The notes beneath the pieces were generated by a model. That model saw nothing but the letters and a program-made list of their open reading frames with translations, was not told the origin of the DNA and did not search any database. From assembly GCF_000515395.1 (NCBI RefSeq), contig NZ_KI911782.1, positions 532,990-596,989 on the forward strand: a DNA stretch of 64,000 nucleotides, written 5' to 3'. Position numbers and translations under genes: made by a program. This DNA comes from Jiangella gansuensis DSM 44835 (GTDB taxonomy: Bacteria > Actinomycetota > Actinomycetes > Jiangellales > Jiangellaceae). The first letter of the stretch is position 1, and each line of letters opens with the position of its first letter. Below, piece by piece: positions 1 through 9,368 of this stretch.

Positions 1-152
1 CGTACGGCAGAAGCTCAGCAGACACAGCAGTCTCACTTTCGATCGAGACGACGCAGGCTCGGGAATGGTCGTGCGTCGTCGCAGCTCGTATGGGGATACG
101 GCTGGTCCCGTCGCACCATCAGCGGACGCGACGAGACCAGCCGGCACAACTG

Positions 153-449
153 TCAGAGGTCGTCGCGGCCGGCTCGTCGCCGGATGCGGTCGACGGCCTC
201 GCGGATCGCCTCGTGCAGTAGCTCGGCCTCATGCCTCCCGAGGCGGACCACGGTGCTACGGCCATGACGCGGCACGGTCGTCAGCTCGACGCCGATGATC
301 GAGCTGTGCGGGCGGACGACGTTGACGCCGAGCACCCAGCGTCCCGAGTCGGCCGGGATCGACTCCAGGTAATCCCGGTGGATGGTGTGCACGCCGGCCT
401 CGTCGCACCACTTCACGCCGCAGCTCTCGCGATCAGCGGCGGCGGTCAT
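153..449 (-). CDS. hypothetical protein, 98 aa
   Basis: I do not recognise this family. The protein is short, soluble and charged, with one Cys near residue 10 and another near 15, and an Arg-rich C-terminal helix (EAIREAVDRIRRR). No signal peptide or membrane segment is seen. Its ATG overlaps the stop of the upstream gene by 4 bp (ATGA), so the two are probably translated together. The pair lies just left of a tRNA-Asp fragment, so it is probably cargo or backbone of an integrative element rather than core genome; that placement is inference. Confidence 0.6.
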   Translation of the reverse strand: MTAAADRESCGVKWCDEAGVHTIHRDYLESIPADSGRWVLGVNVVRPHSSIIGVELTTVPRHGRSTVVRLGRHEAELLHEAIREAVDRIRRRAGRDDL

Positions 450-970
450 GATGCGTTCTCCACGTCGGCGCGGTGGACCTTGCGCAGATCACCCACGACG
501 GTCTCCAGCTCGCCCAGCGTTACACCGGCCGCCGACAACGCAGCCGCGATGCGGTCGACCAGCTCGCGATGGGCATCGGCGGTGAGGGCGTAGCCGTCCT
601 GGGGGAACAGCAGACCGGATTCGAGCAGTTCCAGACCGTCGTCTCGCTCGGCCAGCCGCCGCAACTGCTCGATGATCTGCGCATCCGTCGCGCCGGGCAG
701 GTAGCGCTCACGGACATTGGCCAGCAGCCTCGGTGTCCACGTCGCCTGCTGCGCGACCTCGGCCATCCGCAGCAGCTCCAGTGCCGTCCGGCGGACCTCT
801 TTCAGGTTCAGGCCGACCTTGGCGTACATGTCGGTCTCGATCGGCTTGATCTCCAGGTCAATGTGCGCGTTCCCGTGCAGCAGGTGCGCCACCATCTCAC
901 CGACCATCTCGTCGACGAACGGCGCGCGGGCGATGATCTCTCTCTTGTCACGTTCAGGTACGTTGACCAC
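446..970 (-). CDS. hypothetical protein, 174 aa
   Basis: No known family is recognised. The GTG start at 970 has a good AGGGAG ribosome site about 8 nt upstream. The protein is mostly predicted helix, acidic/basic balanced, with no membrane segment; the second half (residues 90-165) looks like a helical bundle (IIEQLRRLAERDD, ELVDRIAAAL). It is the first gene of a two-gene unit with the 98-aa ORF downstream. Small paired unknown genes next to an att-like tRNA fragment are typical of actinomycete integrative elements, but there is no integrase, excisionase or Rep gene in view to prove it. Confidence 0.6.
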   Translation of the reverse strand: MVNVPERDKREIIARAPFVDEMVGEMVAHLLHGNAHIDLEIKPIETDMYAKVGLNLKEVRRTALELLRMAEVAQQATWTPRLLANVRERYLPGATDAQIIEQLRRLAERDDGLELLESGLLFPQDGYALTADAHRELVDRIAAALSAAGVTLGELETVVGDLRKVHRADVENAS

Positions 971-1220
971 GGGTCTCTCCCTGGCTAGCTCAGGTTGGGA
1001 TCAAGTCCCCGGCCCGGTGTTCCAGCACCGGCCGGGGGCGACTAACTGATGAGGACGCGCAGGCACCAGGCGGGCCACGTGGCCGCGCAGCTAAGAGGCA
1101 GCGAAGAGGCATCAGAACCCGCACCGCCCACGAACAAGGGCCAGTATCAGCCGCCATCCTGACCTGCGCAGATGGACCGCCAACGGCAACGGACGACAGC
1201 GGACGACGAGCCCGATCCGC

Positions 1221-1266
1221 ACTGTCAAGGCGGAGGTCGCGGGTTCAAGTCCCGTCAGGACCGCCA
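1221..1266 (+). other. tRNA-Asp(GTC) 3'-half fragment, candidate att site
   Basis: The stretch reads as the anticodon loop (CTGTCAA, anticodon GTC), variable region, T-arm (GCGGGTTCAAGTCCCGT), acceptor 3' strand CAGGACC, discriminator G and encoded CCA of an actinobacterial tRNA-Asp. The 5' half (GGTCCTG acceptor strand and D-arm) is absent: the bases just upstream do not fold, and the last anticodon-stem pair is broken (A opposite G). A 3' half-tRNA standing alone is the usual scar of site-specific integration. The flanking region 971-1484 holds no convincing gene apart from this and the hairpin that follows. Confidence 0.75.
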
Positions 1267-1278
1267 GCAAAACCCCGA

Positions 1279-1301
1279 GGCCAGGCGCTTGCCGCCTGGC
1301 C
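1279..1301 (+). terminator. hairpin after tRNA-Asp fragment
   Basis: A perfect 9-bp stem (GGCCAGGCG / CGCCTGGCC) with a 5-nt loop, followed by a T-containing stretch (TTGATCTGTTTT). It sits 12 nt after the tRNA-Asp CCA end, where the terminator of the original tRNA gene would lie. This supports the idea that the host tRNA 3' flank was retained or duplicated. Confidence 0.6.
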
Positions 1302-1484
1302 TTGATCTGTTTTGGTGGTCGGTTCGGTCCGCAGATCGTTCGCAGTTCGGGCGATCTCGTCGAGTCGGTCCGCCACAGGGTGGAGTCGTCCTCGAACAGA
1401 TCGGCGTCATGGACGCCTTCGCACGCCCCAGCATCCGCTGCACGGCGTTCACGTTCGCCCCTACGAACACGGCTCGTCCTACGC

Positions 1485-1500
1485 ATACCCATATGGGTAT
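1485..1500. promoter_or_regulatory. perfect 16-bp palindrome, likely ArsR operator
   Basis: The sequence ATACCCATATGGGTAT is a perfect dyad that ends directly against the ATG codons of the ArsR-type gene (1501 and 1513). Autoregulated ArsR repressors commonly bind such AT-centred dyads over their own promoters, so this is the probable operator of the 1513-2976 operon. No separate -10/-35 pair stands out, so the transcript may be leaderless or nearly so. Confidence 0.55.
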
Positions 1501-1512
1501 ATGATTGCGGTC

Positions 1513-1857
1513 ATGGCACGAGCAGCGACGACGTCGGACGTCTTCAACGCGATCGCCGAGCCGCAGCGCCGGGAGCTCCTGGTGCTGCTGCGGGCGGGTG
1601 AGCAGCCGGTGACCGAACTGGCCCAGGAACTAGGGATGACTCAGCCAGGGGCATCCAAACACCTGCGGGTCCTCCGGGAGGTCGGGCTGGTCCGGGACCG
1701 CAAGGCCGGCAAGCGGCGCCTCTACTGCCTGGACGCCCGCGGGCTTCGCACGATCCACGAATGGACCGGCGGGTTCGAGCAGTTCTGGAACGAGAGCCTC
1801 GACCGGCTGGACGCGTACGCGCAGGAACTCAAGCAGGAAAGCAAGAGGAGTGGCTGA
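1513..1857 (+). CDS. ArsR-family transcriptional regulator
   Basis: A 114-aa winged-helix repressor of the subfamily that usually precedes SRPBCC (AHSA1) genes. The recognition helix is seen as QPGASKHLRVLREVGLV (residues about 36-52), followed by the wing KAGKRRLYCLD. It has no Cys pair of the metal-sensing type, so a metal sensor role is unlikely. The start is uncertain: ATG at 1501 and ATG at 1513 are both in frame with no clear Shine-Dalgarno, and 1513 gives the usual N-terminus. It overlaps the downstream SRPBCC gene by 8 bp, and the palindrome at 1485-1500 is its likely operator. Confidence 0.85.
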   Translation: MARAATTSDVFNAIAEPQRRELLVLLRAGEQPVTELAQELGMTQPGASKHLRVLREVGLVRDRKAGKRRLYCLDARGLRTIHEWTGGFEQFWNESLDRLDAYAQELKQESKRSG

Positions 1858-2356
1858 TGAGCGAGACAGACAAGGAGCACCGGCGCCGTCCGCGGACCGG
1901 GAGATCATGATCTCTCGGGTCATCGACGCCCCACGGGAGCTGGTGTTCGAGGCGTTCACCCAGGTGCGGCACCTGTCGCGGTGGTGGGGACCGGAGGGAT
2001 TCACGACCACGACACTGGGGTTCGAGTTCCGAGTCGGCGGGGAGTGGGACTTCGTGATGCACGGACCGGACGGGACCGACTATCCCGAGTGGATCACCTG
2101 GACCGAACTCATCCCGCCGGAGCGGATCAAGTTCCTCCATGGCGAGTACCGCGACGACCCCGACGCCTTCGAGTCGGTCCTGACGTTCGAGTCCGTTGGG
2201 GCGGCGACCCGGATCGAGATGCGCACGGTGTTCGCCACCAAGGAGCTGCGCGACGAGGCGGTCGAGAAGTACCACGCGGTCGAGGGCGGGCAGCAGACCC
2301 TGAGCAACCTGGCGGTCTACGTCACAGCGCTTGTTCGTAACGGAGCGGAGGGCTGA
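1850..2356 (+). CDS. SRPBCC (AHSA1/START-like) domain protein
   Basis: A 168-aa protein with the Bet v1/AHSA1 fold: the N-terminal motif REIMISRVIDAPRELVFEAF, the conserved RWWGPEGF loop, then VGGEWDFVMHGPDG and the C-terminal helix ending in LSNLAVYV. Such proteins bind small hydrophobic ligands in a deep cavity; the ligand is not known. It starts with GTG at 1850 behind AAGAGGAG and overlaps the ArsR gene by 8 bp. It also overlaps the following RibD-type gene by one base (TGATG). ArsR-SRPBCC-reductase order is a recurring actinobacterial stress/detoxification cassette. Confidence 0.85.
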   Translation: MADERDRQGAPAPSADREIMISRVIDAPRELVFEAFTQVRHLSRWWGPEGFTTTTLGFEFRVGGEWDFVMHGPDGTDYPEWITWTELIPPERIKFLHGEYRDDPDAFESVLTFESVGAATRIEMRTVFATKELRDEAVEKYHAVEGGQQTLSNLAVYVTALVRNGAEG

Positions 2357-2976
2357 TGGCGGGGAAGGTGTTCTTCAGCGTGTCGATGTCGCTGGACGGG
2401 TTCATAGCGCCCGAATCCCTCTCGGAGTTGATGGGGCAGCAGTGGATGGAGCTGCAGGCGTGGATGTTCCCGCTGCGGTTCATCCGCGAGAACTTGAGTC
2501 TCGGCGAGGGCGGTGAAGAGGGGCGCGACAACGACATCGCGCGGGAGGCGTTCGACCGCACCAGCGTGAACATCATGGGCAAGCGCATGTTCGACGCCGG
2601 CGAGCAGATGTGGCCGGAGAACGCCCCGTTCCATACACCGGTGTTCGTCGTGACGCACGAGAAGCGTGACCCCTGGGAGCGGCCCGGCGGCACAACCTTC
2701 CACTTCGTGAACGACGGCATCGAGTCCGCGCTCGAGCAGGCCCGCGAGGCTGCCGGCGACCGCGACGTGCGTATCGCGGGTGGCGGCGCAACGATCCTGG
2801 AGTACCTGAACGCCGGCCTGGTCGACGAGTTCACGATCGCGCTCTCACCCGTGCTGTTCGGCTCCGGAATCCGCCTGTTCGAGGGCGTCGACGCCGCCCG
2901 CGTGGCCCTCGAGCCGCTACGTGCTGAGCCAACCGATCGGGTCACCCACCTGAGCTACGCAGTTCGAAAGCGGTGA
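2356..2976 (+). CDS. RibD C-terminal-type dihydrofolate reductase family protein
   Basis: A 206-aa protein of the RibD_C/DHFR-like superfamily, NADPH-binding reductases of unknown substrate. Seen: N-terminal SMSLDGFIAP, NIMGKRMFDAG, VFVVTHEKRD, FHFVNDGIESALEQAREAAG, then the glycine-rich dinucleotide loop IAGGGATILEYLNAGLVDEF and the family's C-terminal RLFEGVD. It is the last gene of the ArsR operon (TGATG overlap with the SRPBCC gene). Two paralogues occur in this window (27089-27709 and 34450-35052). The physiological role is not known; it is not the essential folate enzyme. Confidence 0.85.
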   Translation: MAGKVFFSVSMSLDGFIAPESLSELMGQQWMELQAWMFPLRFIRENLSLGEGGEEGRDNDIAREAFDRTSVNIMGKRMFDAGEQMWPENAPFHTPVFVVTHEKRDPWERPGGTTFHFVNDGIESALEQAREAAGDRDVRIAGGGATILEYLNAGLVDEFTIALSPVLFGSGIRLFEGVDAARVALEPLRAEPTDRVTHLSYAVRKR

Positions 2977-3008
2977 CGCACTCTTCATGTGCCGGCACCG
3001 GCCAGCGT

Positions 3009-3086
3009 TGATCATCGACGATCCGGCACGCCACCAGGCGTTCTCCCGCTCCACCATGCCTACATACCTGGTGGAGCGGGAAGAAG
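3009..3086 (+). repeat. palindromic intergenic repeat, copy A
   Basis: One of four related elements in the window. It consists of a TGATCA hexamer (3009-3014), a spacer, then a long imperfect hairpin with left arm TTCTCCCGCTCCACCA (3041-3056) and right arm TGGTGGAGCGGGA (3069-3081). It lies between the convergent reductase and Nramp-like genes, so it could also stop transcription from both sides. Confidence 0.7.
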
Positions 3087-3137
3087 CCTCGTGAGGTCCG
3101 CAACCAGCAGGCCGTGCACGAGCGGCTGAGCGGGGAA

Positions 3138-4463
3138 CTAGAAGAAGATCCCCATGATCGCCTGGTAGGACGCCCAGAAGCCGATGCCGCCGACGACGAC
3201 CAGGGCGGCGGTCACCCACCACCGGTTGACGTACTGCGGCAGGACGAACCTGCTGCTGGAGGTCAGCACGATCACCGCGATGATGATGACCGGGGCGGCC
3301 ACCGCGGCCAGGGCGTTGACGAGGATCGTGAGTTCCACGAACGACGGCATGGCCGGGATGGAGAACATCAGCGGCAGCACCAGGAGGAACCCTCCCTGCA
3401 GCCACCGGAACGACGCCCTCTTCTCGAAGTCCGCGGCGGCGAGCTGCGTGGCCTCGTCGGCACTCGACTGGACGGTGTGGGTGACTCCGTCCATCAGGAG
3501 CTTCGTCTGCCCGTATGAGTACGCCGGGAACGTCGTGAACGTGATGAAGAACAGGCCCAGCCAGAACAGGACCTCGCCGAGCTGCCCGATCGTGTTGCCC
3601 AGCAGCATCGCGAGCGTGTTCACGTCGTCGATCGCGCTGCCGGAAACGTCCGCCTCCGCCGCGGTGACCCAGATCGCGAGGTTGATCACGAGGATCACCA
3701 TGATCCCGACGAACAGGTCGATGAGCTGGATCTTGCGATGCCCAGGTGTGAGCCAGCCTTTGTCCTGCAGGAAGTAGTTGTACATCAGGTTCGTGGTCGA
3801 CCCGCCGACGCCGCCGATGAGGGCGGCGACGATGACGAGGCTCTCGACGCCGCCCGTGCTCTCGGGAACCTGGAAGGCAAGGCCCTCCACGAACGCCACC
3901 GGGTCGAAGCCCTGGATGACGGCGACGGTGCCGAAGCTGACGAGCAGGATGATGGCCGCGGCGCGGGCGGTGAACTCCAAGGTCGCATACTGACGACGGG
4001 TGAACAGCAGAACCAGCGTGATCGCCACGAGGCCCGCCGCTGAGTAGAAGACTCCCCATTCGGAGTCGCCCGGACGCCCGATGAGGTTGTAGAACGCGGT
4101 GCCGGCGCCTTTGATGATGTACGTCGCGTAGCCGAAGCCGAGAATGAACGCACACAGCCCCACGAGCAGCGGCAGAGGGCGCCAGAGCCGGCGGAACCCT
4201 TCCATGATCGAGTTGCTCGAGACGTTGTTGCACAGGACGTACTTCGCGATCGCGGAGACGAACACGTAGCGCGCGAGCAGCGACAGCACCAATGCCCAGA
4301 TCAGGACGTAGCCGTAGTCGGCACCGGAGACCGACGAGGCGACGAGGTCGCCGGCGCTCATCCACGCCAGGGCCATGACGACGCCAGGCCCCAAGGAGCG
4401 CAGGTAGCCCCCAAATCCTTCCGGCACTGCGGCCACGGTGAGTCTGGATTCGGTGGCTACCAT
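3138..4463 (-). CDS. Nramp-superfamily transporter without canonical metal motif
   Basis: A 441-aa integral membrane protein with about 11 membrane segments. It aligns with the Nramp/MntH fold at the first helix: AWMSAGDLVASSVSGADYGY occupies the place of the canonical DPGN-containing segment. Here D-P-G-N has become S-A-G-D (residues 36-39), and the sixth helix reads GGVGGSTTNLMYNYFLQDKGW-like text without the M-P-H metal ligands. Mn/Fe transport by the standard mechanism is therefore doubtful; Nramp-related carriers of other cations or organic substrates exist. It is followed on the same strand, upstream, by the GntR gene (83-bp gap), and the FAD oxidoreductase is divergent, suggesting one regulon. 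Confidence 0.75.
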   Translation of the reverse strand: MVATESRLTVAAVPEGFGGYLRSLGPGVVMALAWMSAGDLVASSVSGADYGYVLIWALVLSLLARYVFVSAIAKYVLCNNVSSNSIMEGFRRLWRPLPLLVGLCAFILGFGYATYIIKGAGTAFYNLIGRPGDSEWGVFYSAAGLVAITLVLLFTRRQYATLEFTARAAAIILLVSFGTVAVIQGFDPVAFVEGLAFQVPESTGGVESLVIVAALIGGVGGSTTNLMYNYFLQDKGWLTPGHRKIQLIDLFVGIMVILVINLAIWVTAAEADVSGSAIDDVNTLAMLLGNTIGQLGEVLFWLGLFFITFTTFPAYSYGQTKLLMDGVTHTVQSSADEATQLAAADFEKRASFRWLQGGFLLVLPLMFSIPAMPSFVELTILVNALAAVAAPVIIIAVIVLTSSSRFVLPQYVNRWWVTAALVVVGGIGFWASYQAIMGIFF

Positions 4464-4546
4464 GCGAGATCACTACTCCTCGTTGAGTACTGCTCCGGGT
4501 GCGGTCACTGCGGATTTCGGGTTCCTGGCGAGTCGGTCGGTGCTCA

Positions 4547-5236
4547 TCAAGGGAGGGGGCTGTCGCCGGCCAGGTGCGTTCGAAGGAAGCCGGCCCAGGT
4601 CGCCACGTGTGTGCGCATGGCGTGTTCGGCGCCGTCGGCGTCGCCGCGGCTGATGGCTTGCGCGATGGTGAGATGCTCTTCCGCGGCCCGCCGTGCCCAC
4701 GATGGGGATGCGTGGCCGTAGGTCAGCCGTCGGCACAGCCGCACACGATCGTGGATGGTCGCGAGCAGTTCGATGACCGTGGCGTTCCGGCTGCCCTGGG
4801 CGATGGCGTCGTGGAAGTCGTTGCCGAGTGCGGACTCCTCGGCCGGGTCCATCGTGATCGACCTGTCGATCAGGCCTTTGAACTGCGCCATGAAGGGTTC
4901 GAGATAGTTCTCGTCGACACGTTCGGCGGCGAGCCGCGCGGCCATCCCCTCCAGGGCTTCGCGCGCCTGGTAGAGGCTCTGCATGTTCTCCGCGCTGAAC
5001 TGACGGACCTGCGCGCCTCGCTGCGCGACGATGGAGACGAGCCCGTCCCGTTCCAGTTGCCGAAGCGCCTCACGTACCGGTACCCGGCTCACGGCCAGCT
5101 CGTCGGCGATCACCCGCTCCGGAATGGGATGCCCGGGTTCGTAATGACCGCTGAGGATCCGAGCGCGCAGCTCCTGACGGATGGCCTCGTACTTGCGCGT
5201 GCCGCCTTCGCCACGGCTGTGCTTCGTCGCGGTCAT
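4547..5236 (-). CDS. GntR-family regulator, FadR/FCD subfamily
   Basis: A 229-aa regulator with an N-terminal winged helix (residues 15-80; IPERVIADELAVSRVPVREALRQLERDGLV) and a C-terminal all-helical FCD ligand domain (85-220). The FCD metal-site residues appear intact: Asp/His in NDFHDAI and His in EEHLTIAQ and RTHVATW. Effectors of this family are usually organic acids bound through a metal. Paired TGGTATACC sites lie directly upstream, between this gene and the divergent FAD oxidoreductase, so it probably controls both itself and that gene, plus the transporter downstream. Confidence 0.9.
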   Translation of the reverse strand: MTATKHSRGEGGTRKYEAIRQELRARILSGHYEPGHPIPERVIADELAVSRVPVREALRQLERDGLVSIVAQRGAQVRQFSAENMQSLYQAREALEGMAARLAAERVDENYLEPFMAQFKGLIDRSITMDPAEESALGNDFHDAIAQGSRNATVIELLATIHDRVRLCRRLTYGHASPSWARRAAEEHLTIAQAISRGDADGAEHAMRTHVATWAGFLRTHLAGDSPLP

Positions 5237-5248
5237 CGGAACTCCGAG

Positions 5249-5279
5249 TGGTATACCAACATCGCGCTATGGTATACCG
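5249..5279. promoter_or_regulatory. tandem GntR operator sites
   Basis: Two near-identical dyads, TGGTATACCA (5249-5258, a perfect palindrome) and TGGTATACCG (5270-5279), are spaced 21 bp start to start, two helical turns, in the divergent region between the GntR gene and the FAD oxidoreductase. FadR-type GntR proteins bind short dyads of the T-N-G-T-N-x-A-C-N-A type, which fits. Confidence 0.7.
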
Positions 5280-5394
5280 GACCCAGGTCGAGTCAAGGTC
5301 TTGGCGGCTGACGATTCCGGCGAGTGAGTTGGCGCTGCTCACCACGTCCGTGGCCCATCTGGCAACGCGTACGACGGCTACCGAAAGAGGAACC

Positions 5395-6774
5395 ATGGAG
5401 CATCTCGGCACGTACGACACCATCGTGGTCGGAGCCGGAGTCACCGGCATCGTCGCGTCCGTCGCCGCAGCCCGGGCCGGCGCCCGCGTGCTGCTGGTGG
5501 AGAGCAGTGGGATCCTCGGCGGCCTCATCACCGGTGGGCGCCTCACCAAGCCGACCGGCATCGTCCAACCCGGCGTGTACCTGGACCTGATCGAGCGGGC
5601 GGCTTCCTACGGAGGGGCCGACCCGAATGTCCAGGCCTCCCACTGGGGCACCTACAGCGGGGTGTTCGACACCGAGGTGATGCAGCGCGTCATCATCGAG
5701 ACGCTGGAGGAGGCCGGGGTCGAGGTGATGCTGTTCGCTCATGTCACCGGCGCGCTACAAGAGGGCCACGTGATCCGCGGGGTCGAGCTGCACACCAAGG
5801 CGGGGCCGTACCTGGCCACCGCCCCGACCGTGATCGACGCCAGCGGTGACGGCGACGTCGCGGCCCTGGCCGGCGTCAACTTCATGTACGGGCGTCCAGG
5901 CGACGGGCACGTCCAGCCCATGACCAGCTACTTCCGCATCTTGAACGTCCAGTTCTCGGAACTGGCTCAAGACTGCCTGGGCCACCCCGACGACATCCGT
6001 GAGCTGGTGATCCCCGACGGCGCCGGCCGGGACAACGGCGACTACGTGCTGAAGTTCTACATGGCCGGATTCGAGCAGCGCATCGCGGACGCTCGTCGTG
6101 ACGGCTTCGAGTGGATCATCCCCAAGTCACACCTGCACATGAAGGCGGGGCTCCTGCCCGGCGAGCTCAACGTGAACGCCACCCGCGTACAGGGCAATGC
6201 CCTCGAGCCCCGGACTCGTACCCGGGCGGCGATCGAGGTGCGGAAGCAGGCGTACTGCGCGTTCGACTTCCTGAAGCGTTACGTCCGCGGCATGGAGTCG
6301 GCCATCTTCCTCGACGTCGCGCCGGTTCTCGGAGTTCGCGAGACCCGCCGTATCGAGGGCGACTACGTGCTCACCGAGGACGACGTCCGTAAGCAGGCGC
6401 GGTTCCCCGACGCCATCGGACTGTCGAACGCGCCGCTGGACATCCACGAGCCCGGCGGCGAAGGAGGCGCGATGATCGGCGTCGGCAGTGGCTACGGGAT
6501 TCCCTACCGTTGCCTGCTGCCGCGCGGTGTCGAAGGCCTGCTGATCGCCGGCCGGTGCCTGTCGGTCGACGCGGGCGCGTTCGCTTCGACGCGCAACACG
6601 CCGGCCTGCGCGATCACCGCCCAGGCGGCCGGGGTTGCCGCTGCCGAATGCGCGCGCCGGAACGTCACACCGCGGGAGCTGCCGGCGCAGGTCGTCCAGG
6701 AGGCACTGACCGCGATCGGTGTCTCGCTGGGGAATCATGCATCCGATCGTGCCGTCGCCACCGTGACGTCGTGA
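5395..6774 (+). CDS. FAD-dependent oxidoreductase (FAD_oxidored family)
   Basis: A 459-aa flavoprotein. The Rossmann motif YDTIVVGAGVTGIVASVAAA and the acidic end of strand 2 (LLVES) are at residues 6-37; GGLITGGRLTKP follows; ATAPTVIDASGDGDVAALAG is the second dinucleotide-binding stretch; GLLIAGRCLSVDAGAFAS near residue 400 contacts the flavin. This family includes many proteins of unknown substrate found in catabolic loci. I chose ATG 5395, preceded by AAGAGGAA, instead of the in-frame upstream codon at 5248, which would include the operators. The gene is divergent from the GntR gene. Confidence 0.85.
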   Translation: MEHLGTYDTIVVGAGVTGIVASVAAARAGARVLLVESSGILGGLITGGRLTKPTGIVQPGVYLDLIERAASYGGADPNVQASHWGTYSGVFDTEVMQRVIIETLEEAGVEVMLFAHVTGALQEGHVIRGVELHTKAGPYLATAPTVIDASGDGDVAALAGVNFMYGRPGDGHVQPMTSYFRILNVQFSELAQDCLGHPDDIRELVIPDGAGRDNGDYVLKFYMAGFEQRIADARRDGFEWIIPKSHLHMKAGLLPGELNVNATRVQGNALEPRTRTRAAIEVRKQAYCAFDFLKRYVRGMESAIFLDVAPVLGVRETRRIEGDYVLTEDDVRKQARFPDAIGLSNAPLDIHEPGGEGGAMIGVGSGYGIPYRCLLPRGVEGLLIAGRCLSVDAGAFASTRNTPACAITAQAAGVAAAECARRNVTPRELPAQVVQEALTAIGVSLGNHASDRAVATVTS

Positions 6775-6850
6775 GCGCCCGCTGCATCTCGTGGTGACGT
6801 CGCCGACGCTCGTCGCGGTCCGTCGCGGCACAAGCCCGCGGCCACGCCTG

Positions 6851-7584
<734 letters not shown>

Positions 7585-7587
<3 letters not shown>

Positions 7588-9357
7588 TTTTTGGAAGGTC
7601 GGGGCAAGCGGGTTCGCGACGGTGCCGACGGCGGAGATCACCGGGCGCTCGGCGTCGTCGACGTAGCCGCGCTCGAACAGCCGCAGCCGGTTGAGGCACA
7701 GCTTGGGGAACGTGGGCGACTCGAGGTCGAAGAGCGCGAACCGGTCGCCCAGTTCACCGCGGAACCGCTGCTGATACGACGACAACACATCGCGCGCCGA
7801 ACTCCAGAACGCCGTCTCCGGCACGCCCAGCCGGTCAGCCGCGATCTCCGCAAGGTAGCGGTACACGCAGATCAGCAGCCCGTTCTGCAGGTACTTGCGC
7901 AGCGTCTTCGCCTCCAGCGTGACGTCCGCCAGCGCCTCCCGGACGGACGACGGCAGCTCGGCGTGCTCGGGGATCCGCTCCGAGCAGATCGCCAGGTCGT
8001 CGACGAAGTCCTTGACGACCAGGCGCGTGGGTACGCCGGAGCGATGCACGATCATGCAGTTCTGCCCGTGCGGGGAGAACATCGCGCCGTACTGGTACAG
8101 CACGTGCAGCAGCGGCGGCAGGATCGCGGCGTGCAGCCGATCGACCCACTCCGCGGCGGACAGCCCGCTGCGGGCCACGAGTTCCGCCGCGAACGACCCG
8201 CCCTGCGGGTCCACGTGCAGCAGCGCCGCCAGCGACACCGCCTGTTCGCCGGGCTCCAGGTACGGCTGGACCGGCTCTCGCCAGATGGCGCCCAGCAGCT
8301 CTGTGTACTGGTACGGGACGCCGGGCAGCGCCTCGTACGCCGGGTGGGCGACACTGACGCCGGCCACCTCGCCGAGCAGGATCACCCCGGTCTCGCGCAG
8401 GAAAGCGTCGCCGTCGACCACCGACGCCAGCCACGAGGTCAGGGCCGGCGCCGCGAGCGTTCGCTCCCGTGGCAGCCCGCGATAGACCGACGTGTTGAGG
8501 ATCGAGACCGGCAGCTTGAGGTACCTCCGCGATGGGTGATCGAGGTCGGTCATGGTGCGGATGGCCAGCTGCGGGCGGTACCGAGCGGGGCCCTCACCAA
8601 GGAACACCAGCGACCCGCGGGCCAGGTCCGCGGCGTGCAGCGGCACGATCCGGTGCGTCCACTGCCACGGGTGAACCGGCAGGTAGACGCAGGTGCCCGG
8701 GTCGAGGCCGCCGAGGTGGGCCCGGGCGCGCAGCCGATCCCAACCCGCCGGACCCACCTGCTCGCGCACGACGGTGTGGTGGTCCAGCCCGGGCACGGTC
8801 GCCACCTGCGCCACGGACGGATCGGCGGCCAACCAGAGCAGCCGCACGTCCTGGCCGGCTTCCGGCGGGTACGCCTCCAGGTCGCCGACGTCGAAGCCGA
8901 CCCGCCCCTTGCTGGCGACGATCCACGGGTGACCGGTCAGCTGGCTCTCCACCAGCACCGGCTCCTGGTCGACGAACTCGGCGGTGGGACGCGCGGTGGC
9001 CAGGTGCAGCGCGTCGGAGAGCAACGTCGAGGACAGCTCCGCGATCGCGCCGGCGACGGTGGCCGCGTCGGCGTCGCGCAGCAGGTGCCGGAAGACGTCG
9101 ACGGCGTCCGGCAGCGCCGCGTCACCGGATACGGCCAGCGACGACGGATCGACCCGCCACCAGCCCAGCTCTCTGCGGACCGCTCGTCCGGTCAGGAACC
9201 CCGGCGGCAGCTCGAGCCGCAGACTGCCGCCGTCGTCGACCGCCGGCGCGATGATCTCCTCGTACCAGAACTCGGTGAGCATCTTCGCGATCAGCTCGCG
9301 ATTGGCCCGCTCCCAGTGGGAGGGCGTGAGGGCGGCCAGGATGGGACTGTCGTTCAT
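7585..9357 (-). CDS. rhbF: NIS siderophore synthetase, IucC-like (second condensation)
   Basis: A 590-aa IucA/IucC-family ATP-dependent synthetase, which joins a citrate carboxyl to a hydroxamate-bearing amine. Family motifs are visible: YLPVHPWQW (about residue 227), KLPVSILNTSVYRGLP (about 275), FSPHGQNCMIV and the FhuF-like C-terminal half with KDFVDD. Start ATG 9357 lies 11 bp after the stop of the N-hydroxylase gene. It is the last gene of an operon ordered exactly like rhbABCDEF, so its likely job is completing the citrate bis-amide. The symbol is by gene order and family, not by sequence search. Confidence 0.85.
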
Positions 9358-9368
9358 GCGGCTTCTCC

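Noticed and set aside
1..152. Gene or repeat at the left edge
   Set aside because: No frame with a start, ribosome site or known motif; nothing reported.
2356..2976. Third member of the shared 23-bp operator regulon
   Set aside because: This RibD-type gene is in the ArsR operon and has no AACAGTGTCC-type dyad upstream.
2917..4473. 518-codon minus-strand frame overlapping the Nramp-like gene
   Set aside because: Arg- and Pro-rich text without hydrophobic segments; the alternative frame (3138-4463) gives a consistent membrane protein.
5248..5394. N-terminal extension of the FAD oxidoreductase to the codon at 5248
   Set aside because: It would translate the GntR operator region; a good ribosome site and the Rossmann motif support ATG 5395.
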